A DNA stretch of 64,000 bases from an uncultured Caryophanales bacterium (GTDB taxonomy: Bacteria; Bacillota_I; Bacilli_A; RF39; UBA660): NCBI GenBank assembly GCA_947169395.1, contig CAMVPJ010000003.1, positions 3,051 to 67,050 on the forward strand. Direction: 5' to 3'. The first letter of the stretch is position 1, and the number at the start of each line of letters is the position of its first letter. The notes under the pieces are model-generated. The model was given only the letters and a program-made list of their open reading frames with translations, ran no database searches and was not told the origin of the DNA. Below are positions 53,405 through 62,108 of this stretch, in pieces. The translations under genes were made by a program, and so were the position numbers.

Positions 53405-53433
53405 TTGACAAGATTAAAATCAAGTGATATTAT
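53405..53433 (+). promoter_or_regulatory. promoter of the second NlpC/P60 gene
   Basis: TTGACA at 53405-53410 and TATTAT at 53428-53433, 17 bases apart. Confidence 0.65.
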
Positions 53434-53459
53434 TGTATTGTAATAAAAAGTTGGTGAAT

Positions 53460-54170
53460 ATGAATACAAGAAAAAAAATTAGTATAATGTTAGTGCTTGC
53501 AGATGTACTAATAATTGTAATGGTATTTGTTATTAAGAGTAATTCTACAGTTAATGTAAAAGCTAAAGATACAGTATCTGCTGCAAATGTGCTTGTTAAT
53601 AGTGATGATGCACTTGATACATATAAGGATTCTGAAATAGAAGAATATATTACTGTAAAAGAAGAAGAGCGTATTAAGGCGGAAGAGGAAGCAAAAAGAC
53701 AAGAAGAAGAGGCTGCTGCTCAAGCTCTTGCAGAACAGACTGCGAGATTAGCAGCTAACGCAGCAATAGATGCTAATCAAAATAATATGCCTAGCGCACC
53801 TATTCCTGATACATCTTATTCTGATGTAGCTTCATATGCAGTACAGTTTGTAGGTAATCCTTATGTATATGGTGGTACAAGTTTAACTGATGGAGCGGAT
53901 TGTTCAGGGTTTGTTCAAAGTGTATATGCAAACTTTGGAGTATCTCTACCTCGTACAGCCCCTGCACAATCTACTGTAGGTTATTCAGTTCCAGTAAGCG
54001 AAATACAAGCAGGAGATATAATATCTTATGGATATAATGGTAATGTATCACATTCTGCACTTTATATTGGAGATAATACAATAGTTCATGCTTCAACTCC
54101 AGCTCTAGGTATTAGAACAGATAGTATGTATATAATGCCTATTGTAAGTGTTAGGAGAGTAGCAGAATAA
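53460..54170 (+). CDS. secreted NlpC/P60 peptidoglycan hydrolase, second copy
   Basis: 236 residues from ATG 53460 (after GGTGAAT). Signal anchor about residues 8-25, Glu/Ala-rich coiled region (about 55-95), then the NlpC/P60 domain: YAVQFVGNPYVYGGTSLTDG, ADCSGFVQSVYANFGVSLPRT (catalytic Cys), VSHSALYIGDNTIVHASTPALGIR (catalytic His). It is over 75% alike in the domain to the gene at 51840 by eye, while the N-terminal parts differ. The pair probably arose by duplication and then gained different targeting. Confidence 0.88.
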   Translation: MNTRKKISIMLVLADVLIIVMVFVIKSNSTVNVKAKDTVSAANVLVNSDDALDTYKDSEIEEYITVKEEERIKAEEEAKRQEEEAAAQALAEQTARLAANAAIDANQNNMPSAPIPDTSYSDVASYAVQFVGNPYVYGGTSLTDGADCSGFVQSVYANFGVSLPRTAPAQSTVGYSVPVSEIQAGDIISYGYNGNVSHSALYIGDNTIVHASTPALGIRTDSMYIMPIVSVRRVAE

Positions 54171-54185
54171 AATTTAAAAAAGTTG

Positions 54186-54213
54186 TTGCAAAAGTCATAT
54201 AATGTGTTATAAT
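54186..54213 (+). promoter_or_regulatory. promoter of the rpsB-tsf operon
   Basis: TTGCAA at 54186-54191 and TATAAT at 54208-54213, 16 bases apart. Confidence 0.65.
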
Positions 54214-54231
54214 ATATATGGCTTTTTTAAT

Positions 54232-54297
54232 TTACACATTTACCGATTTAGTTATCGGTGCCAATAGGTGGTAACTAAAGATGACGTAAATGGAAGC
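54232..54297 (+). promoter_or_regulatory. structured leader of rpsB, possible S2 autoregulation site
   Basis: The leader has nested pairings: ACATTTAC with GTAAATG outside, CCGAT with ATCGG as a short inner hairpin, and an alternative TTAGTTA with TAACTAA. The mutually exclusive pairings and the place before rpsB suggest a ribosomal-protein autoregulatory element, as known for rpsB leaders elsewhere. I did not match it to a named family. Confidence 0.45.
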
Positions 54298-54319
54298 ATA
54301 ACAAAAAGGAGGAGATTAT

Positions 54320-55399
54320 ATGGCAGTTGTATCTATGAACAACTTATTAGAAGCTGGTGTTCACTTTGGTCATCAAACTAAAAGATGGAATCCAAAGATG
54401 AAACCATATATCTATGGCTCTCGTGATGAGATTTATATTATCGATTTACAAAAGACTGCAAAAGCTATTGAAGAAGCATATGCTGCTTTAAAAGAAATCG
54501 CAGCTAATGGTGGTAAGGTTATCTATGTAGGAACTAGAAAACAAGCACAAGAGGCAGTTCGTGATGAAGCTATGCGCTCTGAATCTTACTACATTAATGA
54601 AAGATGGTTAGGTGGAACATTAACTAACTTCCGTACAATTCGTGGTCGTGTTAAAAGACTTGAAGAAATTGAGAATATGGAAAAAGATGGAACATTTGAC
54701 TTACTTCCTAAGAAAGAAGTTTCAGGTTTAAAGAAAGAATATGCAAAATTAGACAAAATATTATGTGGAATTAGAAATATGGAGAAGTTACCTCAAGCTA
54801 TGGTAATTGTTGATCCTTCTAAAGAAGAGATTGCAATTAGAGAAGCTAGAAAACTTAACATTCCTGTATTTGGTATCGTTGATACTAATTGTGATCCAGA
54901 TATGGTAGATTACGTAATTCCATCTAATGATGATGCAATTCGTGCAGTTAAACTTATTATTGGTGTTTTAAATAATGCTGTAGTTGAAGCTAATGGTGGT
55001 AAGCTTGTTGATTATTCTACTACTAATTTAGAAGATTCTAAGGACATTATGAAAAGAGCTGTTGAGTCAGTTAAGAGAAGAGAAGAAAGACCAAAGAATA
55101 ATAATTTTGATAAGAGATATGATAGAAAAAGATTCGATAAGAAAAAATCATTTAGAAGAAGAGATAGATTTAATAAAGATTCTAAGGAAGAAAAAGTTGA
55201 AAATACTGAAAAAACTGTAAAAGAGACTAAGGCCGTAGTTAAAGAGGCAAAAGTTACTGAAAAAGCCCCAGAGAAGAAAGTAGTTAAAGAAGACTTATCT
55301 GGAAAAACTGTTGCTGAATTAAGAGAACTAGCTAAAGCTCGTGAAATTAAAGGTTATTCAACAATGAAAAAAGCTGAATTATTAGAAGCTTTAAAATAA
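54320..55399 (+). CDS. rpsB: 30S ribosomal protein S2 with basic and SAP-like C-terminal extension
   Basis: The first 230 residues are S2: [33 protein letters not shown]-like [54 protein letters not shown]. The remaining 125 residues are an unusual extension: a very basic stretch ([23 protein letters not shown]), an acidic/basic repeat and a terminal SAP/Rho-N-like motif ([33 protein letters not shown]) that may bind nucleic acid. Typical S2 is about 240 residues. Such extensions are known in some gut Bacilli and Mollicutes. Confidence 0.92.
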   Translation: MAVVSMNNLLEAGVHFGHQTKRWNPKMKPYIYGSRDEIYIIDLQKTAKAIEEAYAALKEIAANGGKVIYVGTRKQAQEAVRDEAMRSESYYINERWLGGTLTNFRTIRGRVKRLEEIENMEKDGTFDLLPKKEVSGLKKEYAKLDKILCGIRNMEKLPQAMVIVDPSKEEIAIREARKLNIPVFGIVDTNCDPDMVDYVIPSNDDAIRAVKLIIGVLNNAVVEANGGKLVDYSTTNLEDSKDIMKRAVESVKRREERPKNNNFDKRYDRKRFDKKKSFRRRDRFNKDSKEEKVENTEKTVKETKAVVKEAKVTEKAPEKKVVKEDLSGKTVAELRELAKAREIKGYSTMKKAELLEALK

Positions 55400-55407
55400 A
55401 AACTTTG

Positions 55408-55431
55408 AGATGATTTTATAATCATCTTTAA
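55408..55431 (+). terminator. attenuator-like hairpin between rpsB and tsf
   Basis: AGATGATT pairs with AATCATCT around TTAT, followed by TT-A-A-TTTT. The T tract is weak, so partial readthrough into tsf is expected. Confidence 0.5.
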
Positions 55432-55455
55432 TTTTAAGAAAATAAGGAGGATATT

Positions 55456-56325
55456 ATGATAAGTGCAAGTTTAGTAAAAGAATTAAGAGAAAAAACAGGT
55501 GCAGGTATGCTTGATTGTAAAAAAGCATTAGAGGCTAATAATGGTGATATTTCTGCATCTATCGATTGGTTAAGAGAAAAAGGTATTTCTAAGGCTCAAA
55601 AAAAAGCTGATAGGATTGCTGCTGAAGGTGTTGCAAGTATTCTTATTAAAGATAATAAGGCTGCAATAGTAGAGGTTAACTCAGAAACTGATTTTGTTGC
55701 TAAAAATGAAGAGTTCACTTCTATGGTAAGTACTATATTAGAAACTATTATTGATAGTGATGCTAAAACTGTAGAGGATGCTTTAAATCTAGATTGTGGA
55801 GAAGGTACTATTAATGATTTAATAGTTGCTAAAACTGCTAAGATTGGTGAAAAATTATCTTTAAGAAGATTTGAAGTAGTTACTAAGAGTGATACTGAGT
55901 CATTTGGTGAATATATTCACATGGGTGGTAAGATTGCTGTGTTAATTACTGTTGATGGAGCAAATAGAGAAGTTGCAAAAGATGTTGCAATGCATGCTGC
56001 TGCAATGAGACCTAAATATGTAAATAAAGATAATGTTCCTAGCGATGAAGTAGAAAAAGAACGTAAGGTATTAAAAGAACAAGCAATGAATGAAGGTAAA
56101 CCAGAGGAGATTGCTGCTAAAATGGTTGAAGGACGTATTCGTAAATTCTATGAGGAGATCTGTCTTGAAGAACAAGCATTTGTTAAAGATAGCGACAAAA
56201 AAGTTAGAGAATATGTTAAGGCTAATGGTGGCACTATTAAATCTATGGTAAGATTTGAAGTAGGCGAAGGAATGGAAAAAAGAGAAGAAAACTTTGCTGA
56301 AGAAGTTGCTAAACAAATGAAATAA
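55456..56325 (+). CDS. tsf: elongation factor Ts
   Basis: EF-Ts recycles EF-Tu by releasing GDP. 289 residues: N-terminal VKELREKTGAGMLDCKKALEANNGD (the TGAGMMDCKKAL signature), EGVASILIKDNKAAIVEVNSETDFVAKNEEF, HMGGKIAVLITV, DVAMHAAAMRP. C-terminal coiled part and FVKDSDKKVREYVK are normal. The SD is ATAAGGAGG. It follows rpsB, as usual. Confidence 0.95.
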   Translation: MISASLVKELREKTGAGMLDCKKALEANNGDISASIDWLREKGISKAQKKADRIAAEGVASILIKDNKAAIVEVNSETDFVAKNEEFTSMVSTILETIIDSDAKTVEDALNLDCGEGTINDLIVAKTAKIGEKLSLRRFEVVTKSDTESFGEYIHMGGKIAVLITVDGANREVAKDVAMHAAAMRPKYVNKDNVPSDEVEKERKVLKEQAMNEGKPEEIAAKMVEGRIRKFYEEICLEEQAFVKDSDKKVREYVKANGGTIKSMVRFEVGEGMEKREENFAEEVAKQMK

Positions 56326-56405
56326 CGTGGAATTCCCATGTTTTTTTAATATTTACTTGAAATTGGTTGTTTAAACATGCTATATTTAAGATGGAGGTAA
56401 GATTT

Positions 56406-57743
56406 ATGAAATTAGAATTGAATCCTAGGGGTTGTTATGTTAGCGATGGCAAGTTTGATCAATATGAAGCATTAAAGGATGTAGGTATTCGTGCTGCCTT
56501 ATGTTTTAAGGAGGCTGTTAATAATGTAGCTATATCTCCAACTGATATTAGAAATAGTGAGAGTGATGCTATATTAATTAATAGGGGAATTGGTACTATT
56601 TATAGTGATCATACTACTCCTTCCGAACATCAAAATATTACATTGGAGTTAACTGGTATTCCTAAAATACTATGTATGATTTTAAATAATGAAAAACAGT
56701 ATACTGCAGATGAGAGATCTTTACGTTATACTGAGGTTGAACCTAATGAGTATATTACTGAAAAAGAGAAGATGTTATATGATAAGTGGCTTATAAAGTT
56801 AGAAGAAGTTATATGGAATCAGTATGGTAGTTTTTATATGTATCAAAATAAAGATAATGAGAATCGTGCGAGGAAAGCTGTTCACAAAATCGCACAAGAA
56901 AATGCTAGATATATGATTAGTGTATTTATGCCTACTAGTATATCTTATACTGTACCGTGGATACAGATTAATAAAATTATGGTATATATGAAAAGGATTA
57001 TTGATAATCCTATGAATGAGTTAGAAAGTATGTTAGTTCCATATTTAAAAGAGTTTATTCATCTTTGTACTGAAAAGAATGTAACTATTACTAAAAATAG
57101 TATATATGAAGTAGCAAATAAGAATACTGAGGTGAAAGAAAAACTATATAAAACTCATCCAGAGATTAAAGATTATTGTGGTAATTATGAGTTTATATAT
57201 AAAAATAATAAGAATGTAGATTTAAGTTTATTTGCTTATCGCAATAAGTTTAGCGGAATTAATAGTAATAATGAATATGGTTATACAATTTCTTATAATA
57301 ATTATGAATCTTGGGCATGTCTTGCTCAGGAACACCGTCATAGAACTATTGATTGTGAAATGCTTATTCCAGATACATTTAATAGTTATATTCCACAAAT
57401 AATAAGGTCAAGTGATGATCTTGTTAATGAATGGATTAATGATATTAATAGTGTTAAAAATGTATATCCACAGGGACAAATGATTAAAGTAAATAGAGTT
57501 GGATCGTTAAAAAATATTATTAAGTTTGTTAGTCAAGAGAGAGCTTGTAGTCGTGCTCAACTTGAGATTGAAAGATCTTATACATCTCATATAATTCCTA
57601 AAGTATATGAAGAGTTAGAGAAAAAAGGAGATAAAGAATTAGTTAAGGTATTAAAGCCTTATGTTCATAAATTAAGATGTCAATATCCTGATTATCATTG
57701 TCCTTCTCCTTGTTGCAATCGAAAGATAAATAGAAAGATATAA
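56406..57743 (+). CDS. double-domain ThyX-like protein (FAD-dependent thymidylate synthase family)
   Basis: I choose ATG 56406 after GGAGGTAAGATTT (445 aa). Two ThyX-like units can be seen. The first (residues about 20-230) has SEHQNITLELTG, then ADERSLRYTEVE (matching the S-x-R-Y end of the ThyX motif) and PTSISYTVPWIQINKIMVYM; the RHR triad there is replaced by LNNEK. The second (about 270-430) has LAQEHRHRTIDCEM with the RHR triad and RACSRAQLEIE. ThyX makes dTMP from dUMP with folate and FAD, and each active site uses residues from several subunits. The two halves may share one. Fused ThyX proteins are known (for example in Chlamydia). Activity is not certain. Confidence 0.7.
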   Translation: MKLELNPRGCYVSDGKFDQYEALKDVGIRAALCFKEAVNNVAISPTDIRNSESDAILINRGIGTIYSDHTTPSEHQNITLELTGIPKILCMILNNEKQYTADERSLRYTEVEPNEYITEKEKMLYDKWLIKLEEVIWNQYGSFYMYQNKDNENRARKAVHKIAQENARYMISVFMPTSISYTVPWIQINKIMVYMKRIIDNPMNELESMLVPYLKEFIHLCTEKNVTITKNSIYEVANKNTEVKEKLYKTHPEIKDYCGNYEFIYKNNKNVDLSLFAYRNKFSGINSNNEYGYTISYNNYESWACLAQEHRHRTIDCEMLIPDTFNSYIPQIIRSSDDLVNEWINDINSVKNVYPQGQMIKVNRVGSLKNIIKFVSQERACSRAQLEIERSYTSHIIPKVYEELEKKGDKELVKVLKPYVHKLRCQYPDYHCPSPCCNRKINRKI

Positions 57744-57745
57744 TT

Positions 57746-57773
57746 AAAATAATACCGCACTTGGTATTATTTT
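57746..57773. terminator. bidirectional terminator between the ThyX-like gene and the YigZ-like gene
   Basis: AAAATAATACC pairs with GGTATTATTTT around 6 bases, on either strand followed by T. Confidence 0.75.
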
Positions 57774-58354
57774 CTTATATATATTTCCTTAATTATATTA
57801 AATGATTTAATATGATTATTTAGTTTTTCTTTTATTATATTTAGTTTATCTATTGATATTTCAAATATAATAGATATTATATCGTTGTACTCTTTACTTA
57901 TAATTGTAATATCCTTTAATATATATTCTACATCTTTAATAGAATTGTAATCTAATGATATTTCTATATTATAGCCTTCAACTAATTCAGTTATATTATC
58001 ATTAATTACTTCAATTGCGCTATTAGAATAAGCTCGAGTAAGTCCTCCTGCTCCTAGTTTAATACCTCCAAAATATCTTATAACGACAACAAGTACACAG
58101 TTTAAGTTGTTTTTACTTATTACATTATATATAGGTAGTCCGGCTGTATTATTAGGTTCACCATCATCACTATATTTAATATTATTATTAATTATATATG
58201 CAAAACATACGTGAGTTGCATCACTATATTCATCTTTTATATTATTAATTATACTATTTACTTCATTAATATCAGTTACAAAGTATGATTTAGATATAAA
58301 CTTAGATTTATTTATTATAATAGTTTTTTCAATATTATTCTTTACGGTATACAT
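57767..58354 (-). CDS. YigZ/IMPACT family protein
   Basis: 195 residues from ATG 58354 (after TTGGTGATTTT), not the upstream frame start. Patterns: MYTVKNNIEKTIIINKSKFISKSYFV, DATHVCFAYIINNNIKYSDDGEPNNTAGLPIYN and VVVIRYFGGIKLGAGGLTRAYSNSA, the UPF0029/IMPACT signature (DDGEPxGTAGxP, RYFGGxxLGxGGLxRAY). The family regulates translation or binds ribosomes in ways not settled in bacteria. A divergent promoter pair lies to the right. Confidence 0.87.
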   Translation of the reverse strand: MYTVKNNIEKTIIINKSKFISKSYFVTDINEVNSIINNIKDEYSDATHVCFAYIINNNIKYSDDGEPNNTAGLPIYNVISKNNLNCVLVVVIRYFGGIKLGAGGLTRAYSNSAIEVINDNITELVEGYNIEISLDYNSIKDVEYILKDITIISKEYNDIISIIFEISIDKLNIIKEKLNNHIKSFNIIKEIYIRK

Positions 58355-58369
58355 AAAATCACCAAGAAA

Positions 58370-58398
58370 ATTATAAATTATAAATTTGTTTTCGTCAA
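58370..58398 (-). promoter_or_regulatory. promoter of the YigZ-like gene
   Basis: On the minus strand TTGACG (58393-58398) and TATAAT (58370-58375), 17 bases apart, five bases from the -35 of the divergent promoter. Confidence 0.55.
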
Positions 58399-58403
58399 TA
58401 TAA

Positions 58404-58432
58404 TTGACAAAGAGCATTATTTATTATAAAAT
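58404..58432 (+). promoter_or_regulatory. promoter of the dockerin gene
   Basis: TTGACA at 58404-58409 and TAAAAT at 58427-58432, 17 bases apart. Confidence 0.65.
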
Positions 58433-58467
58433 GTTTATAGTTAGTATAGTAAATGTAGAAGGTGATT

Positions 58468-59895
58468 ATGTTGACACGAAAGAAGAATAATAGGGTAACA
58501 TTAATAATAGTTATATCTTTTATAATATTATTAATAGCGTTTATGGTATATGAGTTGATTGCTAGAAGTACTGGTATGAAGAGTTTAATGGGTAATTCTA
58601 TTACAACTAGTTTTTATTATTGCGAGGATAACACTTATACTTTAAGTGATAATAAGTGTGTGAAAAGTGAGACTGCTCAGTCTAATATGTTAGGTGATGT
58701 AAATCAAGATGGTAAAGTAGATAATAGTGATTTAGAGTTGCTTAACAAGTATTTAGCTAAAACTATTGATTTATCAGAGATACAATTAATGGCAGCTGAT
58801 GTTAATAGCGATGGAATACTTAGTGTTGGAGATGCTGAGAATATTCGTCTTTATGTAACTGGTCATAATAGTGGTAGTGAGTACTTATCTAAGATTGGTG
58901 TAGCTATTGTATGTCCTAAAGAGTATACAGATAAAGATAATGTATGTGTTAAAGAAACTGTAGTTGATGCTAAGTATGCTAATTATAAAAGAGGAGATAT
59001 TAATTTAGATGGTACTATTAATACAACTGATTTAGATTTGCTTAGTAAGTATTTAAAAAAACAAGCTAACTTAAATTCAGTACAAGTTAATGTTGCTGAT
59101 TATAATAATAGTGGTAATGTTGATAATAATGATTTATATGAGCTTGAAGAGTATTTAAATAGTGAGGTTACTAAGATTAATACTCTAGGTGATATTAATA
59201 ATGATAATGTAATTGATTCTAATGATGTAATACTTCTTGATAAATATGTAGCTAAGCAAATTACTTTGACTAAGGAACAGGTTAATTATGCAGATATTAA
59301 TAATGATGGAGTAATAGATAATAATGATGTAGATGCTCTTGCTAAAGTTATTTCTGATTATTATCAGGTAGGAGATGTTAATCTAGATGGTAAAATAAAT
59401 ATTGATGATGTAACTCTTTTACAAAACATGTTTAATGGAGTAGTAGCGGCTACTAAAGTACAATTAAATCTATGTGATATAAATGGTGATAGTGTACTAG
59501 ATAATAATGATATGGTTGCTCTTAGAAATAAAGTTGGAAGTAATGCTAAATATCAGAAGGGTGATGTTAACTTAGATGGTAAAGTTACTCATGAAGATGT
59601 TACCATTATTGAAAACTATATTTTAAAGAAAACAGAACTTACAATTGAACAGTTAAATTATGCTGATTATAATGGGGATTCTACTGTTGATAATAAAGAT
59701 GCAAATAGTCTAGCTAAAGCTATTGCTTCTAAGTTTAAAGCAGGAGATATCAATATGGATGGTAAAGTTAATATGCTTGATGCTAATATGCTAAGTAAGT
59801 ATATATCAAAACTAATAGAACTTGATACAACACAAAAAATTCTTGCAGATATTAATGGTGATGGAAAAATTAATGCAAGTGACTTAAAAAAGTAA
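58468..59895 (+). CDS. membrane-anchored protein with six dockerin type I-like modules
   Basis: 475 residues from ATG 58468 (after AGAAGGTG). After a signal anchor (about 12-33) and a short Cys-bearing segment, six tandem dockerin-like modules follow, starting at GDVNQDGKVD, GDINLDGTIN, GDINNDNVID, GDVNLDGKIN, GDVNLDGKVT and GDINMDGKVN. Each has two calcium-loop F-hand repeats (D-x-N/D-x-D/N-G), so twelve loops in all. In cellulosomes one dockerin binds a cohesin. Here no enzyme or cohesin is attached, so the protein may be a scaffold or rigid calcium-dependent stalk outside the cell. Confidence 0.85.
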   Translation: MLTRKKNNRVTLIIVISFIILLIAFMVYELIARSTGMKSLMGNSITTSFYYCEDNTYTLSDNKCVKSETAQSNMLGDVNQDGKVDNSDLELLNKYLAKTIDLSEIQLMAADVNSDGILSVGDAENIRLYVTGHNSGSEYLSKIGVAIVCPKEYTDKDNVCVKETVVDAKYANYKRGDINLDGTINTTDLDLLSKYLKKQANLNSVQVNVADYNNSGNVDNNDLYELEEYLNSEVTKINTLGDINNDNVIDSNDVILLDKYVAKQITLTKEQVNYADINNDGVIDNNDVDALAKVISDYYQVGDVNLDGKINIDDVTLLQNMFNGVVAATKVQLNLCDINGDSVLDNNDMVALRNKVGSNAKYQKGDVNLDGKVTHEDVTIIENYILKKTELTIEQLNYADYNGDSTVDNKDANSLAKAIASKFKAGDINMDGKVNMLDANMLSKYISKLIELDTTQKILADINGDGKINASDLKK

Positions 59896-59917
59896 GATGA
59901 TTCTTACTTTTCTTTTA
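59886..59917. terminator. bidirectional terminator after the dockerin gene
   Basis: AAAAAGTAAGA pairs with TCTTACTTTT around TGAT. It overlaps the ends of both convergent genes. Confidence 0.75.
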
Positions 59918-60509
59918 TTATTCTTCTAATTGCTGAGTATAAATATGGTTTATATTCTTCTATTTTAAGTGGTTTATTCTTAGTAATTGATGTAAATATA
60001 GTAGAAGATGTTAACTCTATTATCATAAATAGTGTAACATCAGGATTCTTTAACTTTATATTATGTTTCTTAAGCCCTTTTATAAATATTTCTTTAATTC
60101 CTGTTTTATTGTCATTAATTATTTCATTAACATCAGAGTATATTCCAAGGGATAAATCTTTTTCAATAAAGTTAATTAGTGTTTTATCATTAGATACTAT
60201 ATTTATTATATAATCAATTATAAATATTAATTGGTCTTCAAAATTAATAATTACATTCTTATTTAAATTATCTAATGCTTCTTTAAATAATTGCTGTGAT
60301 TTTTTAATAATTAATTTATTCTGTAAGTCATATTTATCTTTAAAATATAAGTAAAAAGTACCTTTCGCAACTCCTGCATCATCAACTATATCTTGAATAG
60401 ATGTAGTATTTATTCCTTTTTCTGTAAATAGTTTATATGCAGATAATAATAATTTATTCTCTTTTTCTTGTTTTTTCTCTTCTATCTTAGATAATATTAT
60501 TCCTTTCAC
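59904..60509 (-). CDS. TetR/AcrR-family transcriptional regulator
   Basis: 201 residues. I choose GTG 60509, eight bases after AGGAC, over the longer frame. The N-terminal HTH domain is clear: KENKLLLSAYKLFTEKGINTTSIQDIVDDAGVAKGTFYLYFKDKYDLQNKLI. The C-terminal ligand-binding part is helical and not informative. It probably represses itself and nearby or distant transport or lipid genes. The next gene, yqeG, is divergent. Confidence 0.85.
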   Translation of the reverse strand: MKGIILSKIEEKKQEKENKLLLSAYKLFTEKGINTTSIQDIVDDAGVAKGTFYLYFKDKYDLQNKLIIKKSQQLFKEALDNLNKNVIINFEDQLIFIIDYIINIVSNDKTLINFIEKDLSLGIYSDVNEIINDNKTGIKEIFIKGLKKHNIKLKNPDVTLFMIIELTSSTIFTSITKNKPLKIEEYKPYLYSAIRRIIKEK

Positions 60510-60636
60510 ATAATCACGTCCTAGAAGAATTTTATAATAAAATTTATTATAAGTCAATTTCGAAAAAAATAATTAAAACTTCATTGCTTATGAATTATAA
60601 ATATGATAAAATTAATTTAAGAATGTTGGTGATTTA

Positions 60637-61155
60637 ATGGAAAAGTATGTACCTGATTTATATCAGAAAAATATATATGAAATCAATTATAAAAATTTAA
60701 CTAATAGGGGTATTAAGTTTTTAATATTTGATCTAGATAATACTATCGCGCTACTTTTGGAGCGCCACGCAAGTGATGATGCTAAAAAACTATTTGATAA
60801 GTTAAAGAAAAAGTTTAAAATAATAATTGCCTCTAATAGTATTGGTGCGCGTGTTAAAGTGTTTGCTAATGATTTAGGAATTGATTATATAAGTAACTGT
60901 AGAAAGCCTAAGGCTAAAGAGCTAGAAAAATATGTATTAAATTCAGGATATAAATTATCTGAAATAGCTATTATAGGAGATTCTATGATGGATGATGTAG
61001 TATGTGGTAATAGAATGGGAATAACTACGATATTAACTGATCAATTAGGGAAGAAAGAGTTTATTACTGCTTACTTTAAAAGGCAAAAAGAAAAGAAGAT
61101 ACAAAAGAAATTAAGAGATAAGAATTTATTTACTAAGGGTAGATATTATGAATAG
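60637..61155 (+). CDS. yqeG: YqeG family HAD IIIA-type phosphatase
   Basis: 172 residues. HAD motifs: LIFDLDNTIALL (residues about 30-41), IIASNSIG, and IIGDSMMDDVVCGNRMGITTILTD. It fits YqeG, normally just before yqeH in Bacilli. YqeG is a phosphatase of unknown target, possibly linked to phosphatidylglycerophosphate dephosphorylation. Overlap with yqeH by 8 bases. Confidence 0.9.
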   Translation: MEKYVPDLYQKNIYEINYKNLTNRGIKFLIFDLDNTIALLLERHASDDAKKLFDKLKKKFKIIIASNSIGARVKVFANDLGIDYISNCRKPKAKELEKYVLNSGYKLSEIAIIGDSMMDDVVCGNRMGITTILTDQLGKKEFITAYFKRQKEKKIQKKLRDKNLFTKGRYYE

Positions 61156-62101
61156 TAAAGTTTTGAGTAGTGATAAAAAAAATAAATGTGTAGGATGCGG
61201 AATAGAGACTACTAACACGTTATGTGAAAGATGTTTTAGAATAAGAAATTATAATGAATATAAAAAGGTTGATATTGATTATCAAGAGTTTTTAAATAAT
61301 TTATCTAGTATTAATAAAGATGATTTAGTAGTATTAGTTGTTGATTTAATGAATATACCTGCTAGTTTTAATGATATAAAAGATAAATTAAATAATAAAG
61401 TTATTCTTGCTTTAAATAAGTTTGATTTAATGCCTACTAATAATGAAGAAAGATATATTAAATATTTTGATAGATATAATCTAAATATTATAGATACATT
61501 TTGTGTAAGTAGTAAAAACAATTATAATATTGATTCTTTATATGAATGTATTAAAGACAATGTAATTAATAATGTATATTTTATTGGTTATACTAATTCT
61601 GGAAAGAGTAGTCTAATTAATAAACTTATATATAATTATTCTAATAATGATACAGTTATTACTACTAGTTATTTAGCTAATACTACTCTTGATTTAATAA
61701 AGATTAGTCTAGATAAATTTACTATAATTGATACACCGGGTATTATTAGTGATAATGGTATTAATAGTTTAAGTGATAATATATTAAAAAAATTATCTAA
61801 AAGTAAAAGAATAAAACCTATTACATATCAGATAAAAGGTATACAGTATATATATATTGAAGATATTATAGAATTAATTGTGTCTGATAATGATATTACT
61901 ATATATACTCCAAGCAATATAGATGTAAATAGATATTATAAAGAAAAAAAGATTAATGTAAATAATACCTATAAATTTAATATAGATAAGACTTGTGATA
62001 TAGTTATACCTAATATTGGATTTATTAAAGTAAAAAGTGGGTGTGTAATTATTAATAGTAATAGTTATATTGATGTTTATGTAAGAGAACCACTTATATA
62101 G
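61148..62101 (+). CDS. yqeH: ribosome biogenesis GTPase YqeH
   Basis: 317 residues, a circularly permuted GTPase. N-terminal zinc finger (CVGCGIETTNTLCERCFRIRNY), then the G4 motif LNKFDLMP, SSKNN as G5-like, and only then G1 GYTNSGKSSLINKL and G3 DTPG. This order is characteristic. YqeH helps 30S assembly. The C-terminal domain is shorter than in Bacillus (about 366 aa). Confidence 0.9.
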   Translation: MNSKVLSSDKKNKCVGCGIETTNTLCERCFRIRNYNEYKKVDIDYQEFLNNLSSINKDDLVVLVVDLMNIPASFNDIKDKLNNKVILALNKFDLMPTNNEERYIKYFDRYNLNIIDTFCVSSKNNYNIDSLYECIKDNVINNVYFIGYTNSGKSSLINKLIYNYSNNDTVITTSYLANTTLDLIKISLDKFTIIDTPGIISDNGINSLSDNILKKLSKSKRIKPITYQIKGIQYIYIEDIIELIVSDNDITIYTPSNIDVNRYYKEKKINVNNTYKFNIDKTCDIVIPNIGFIKVKSGCVIINSNSYIDVYVREPLI

Positions 62102-62108
62102 GAGGACT

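Noticed and set aside
58468..59895. Dockerin repeats as a CRISPR or DNA tandem repeat
   Set aside because: The periodicity is in the protein; the DNA of the modules differs too much and there are no spacers between identical repeats.
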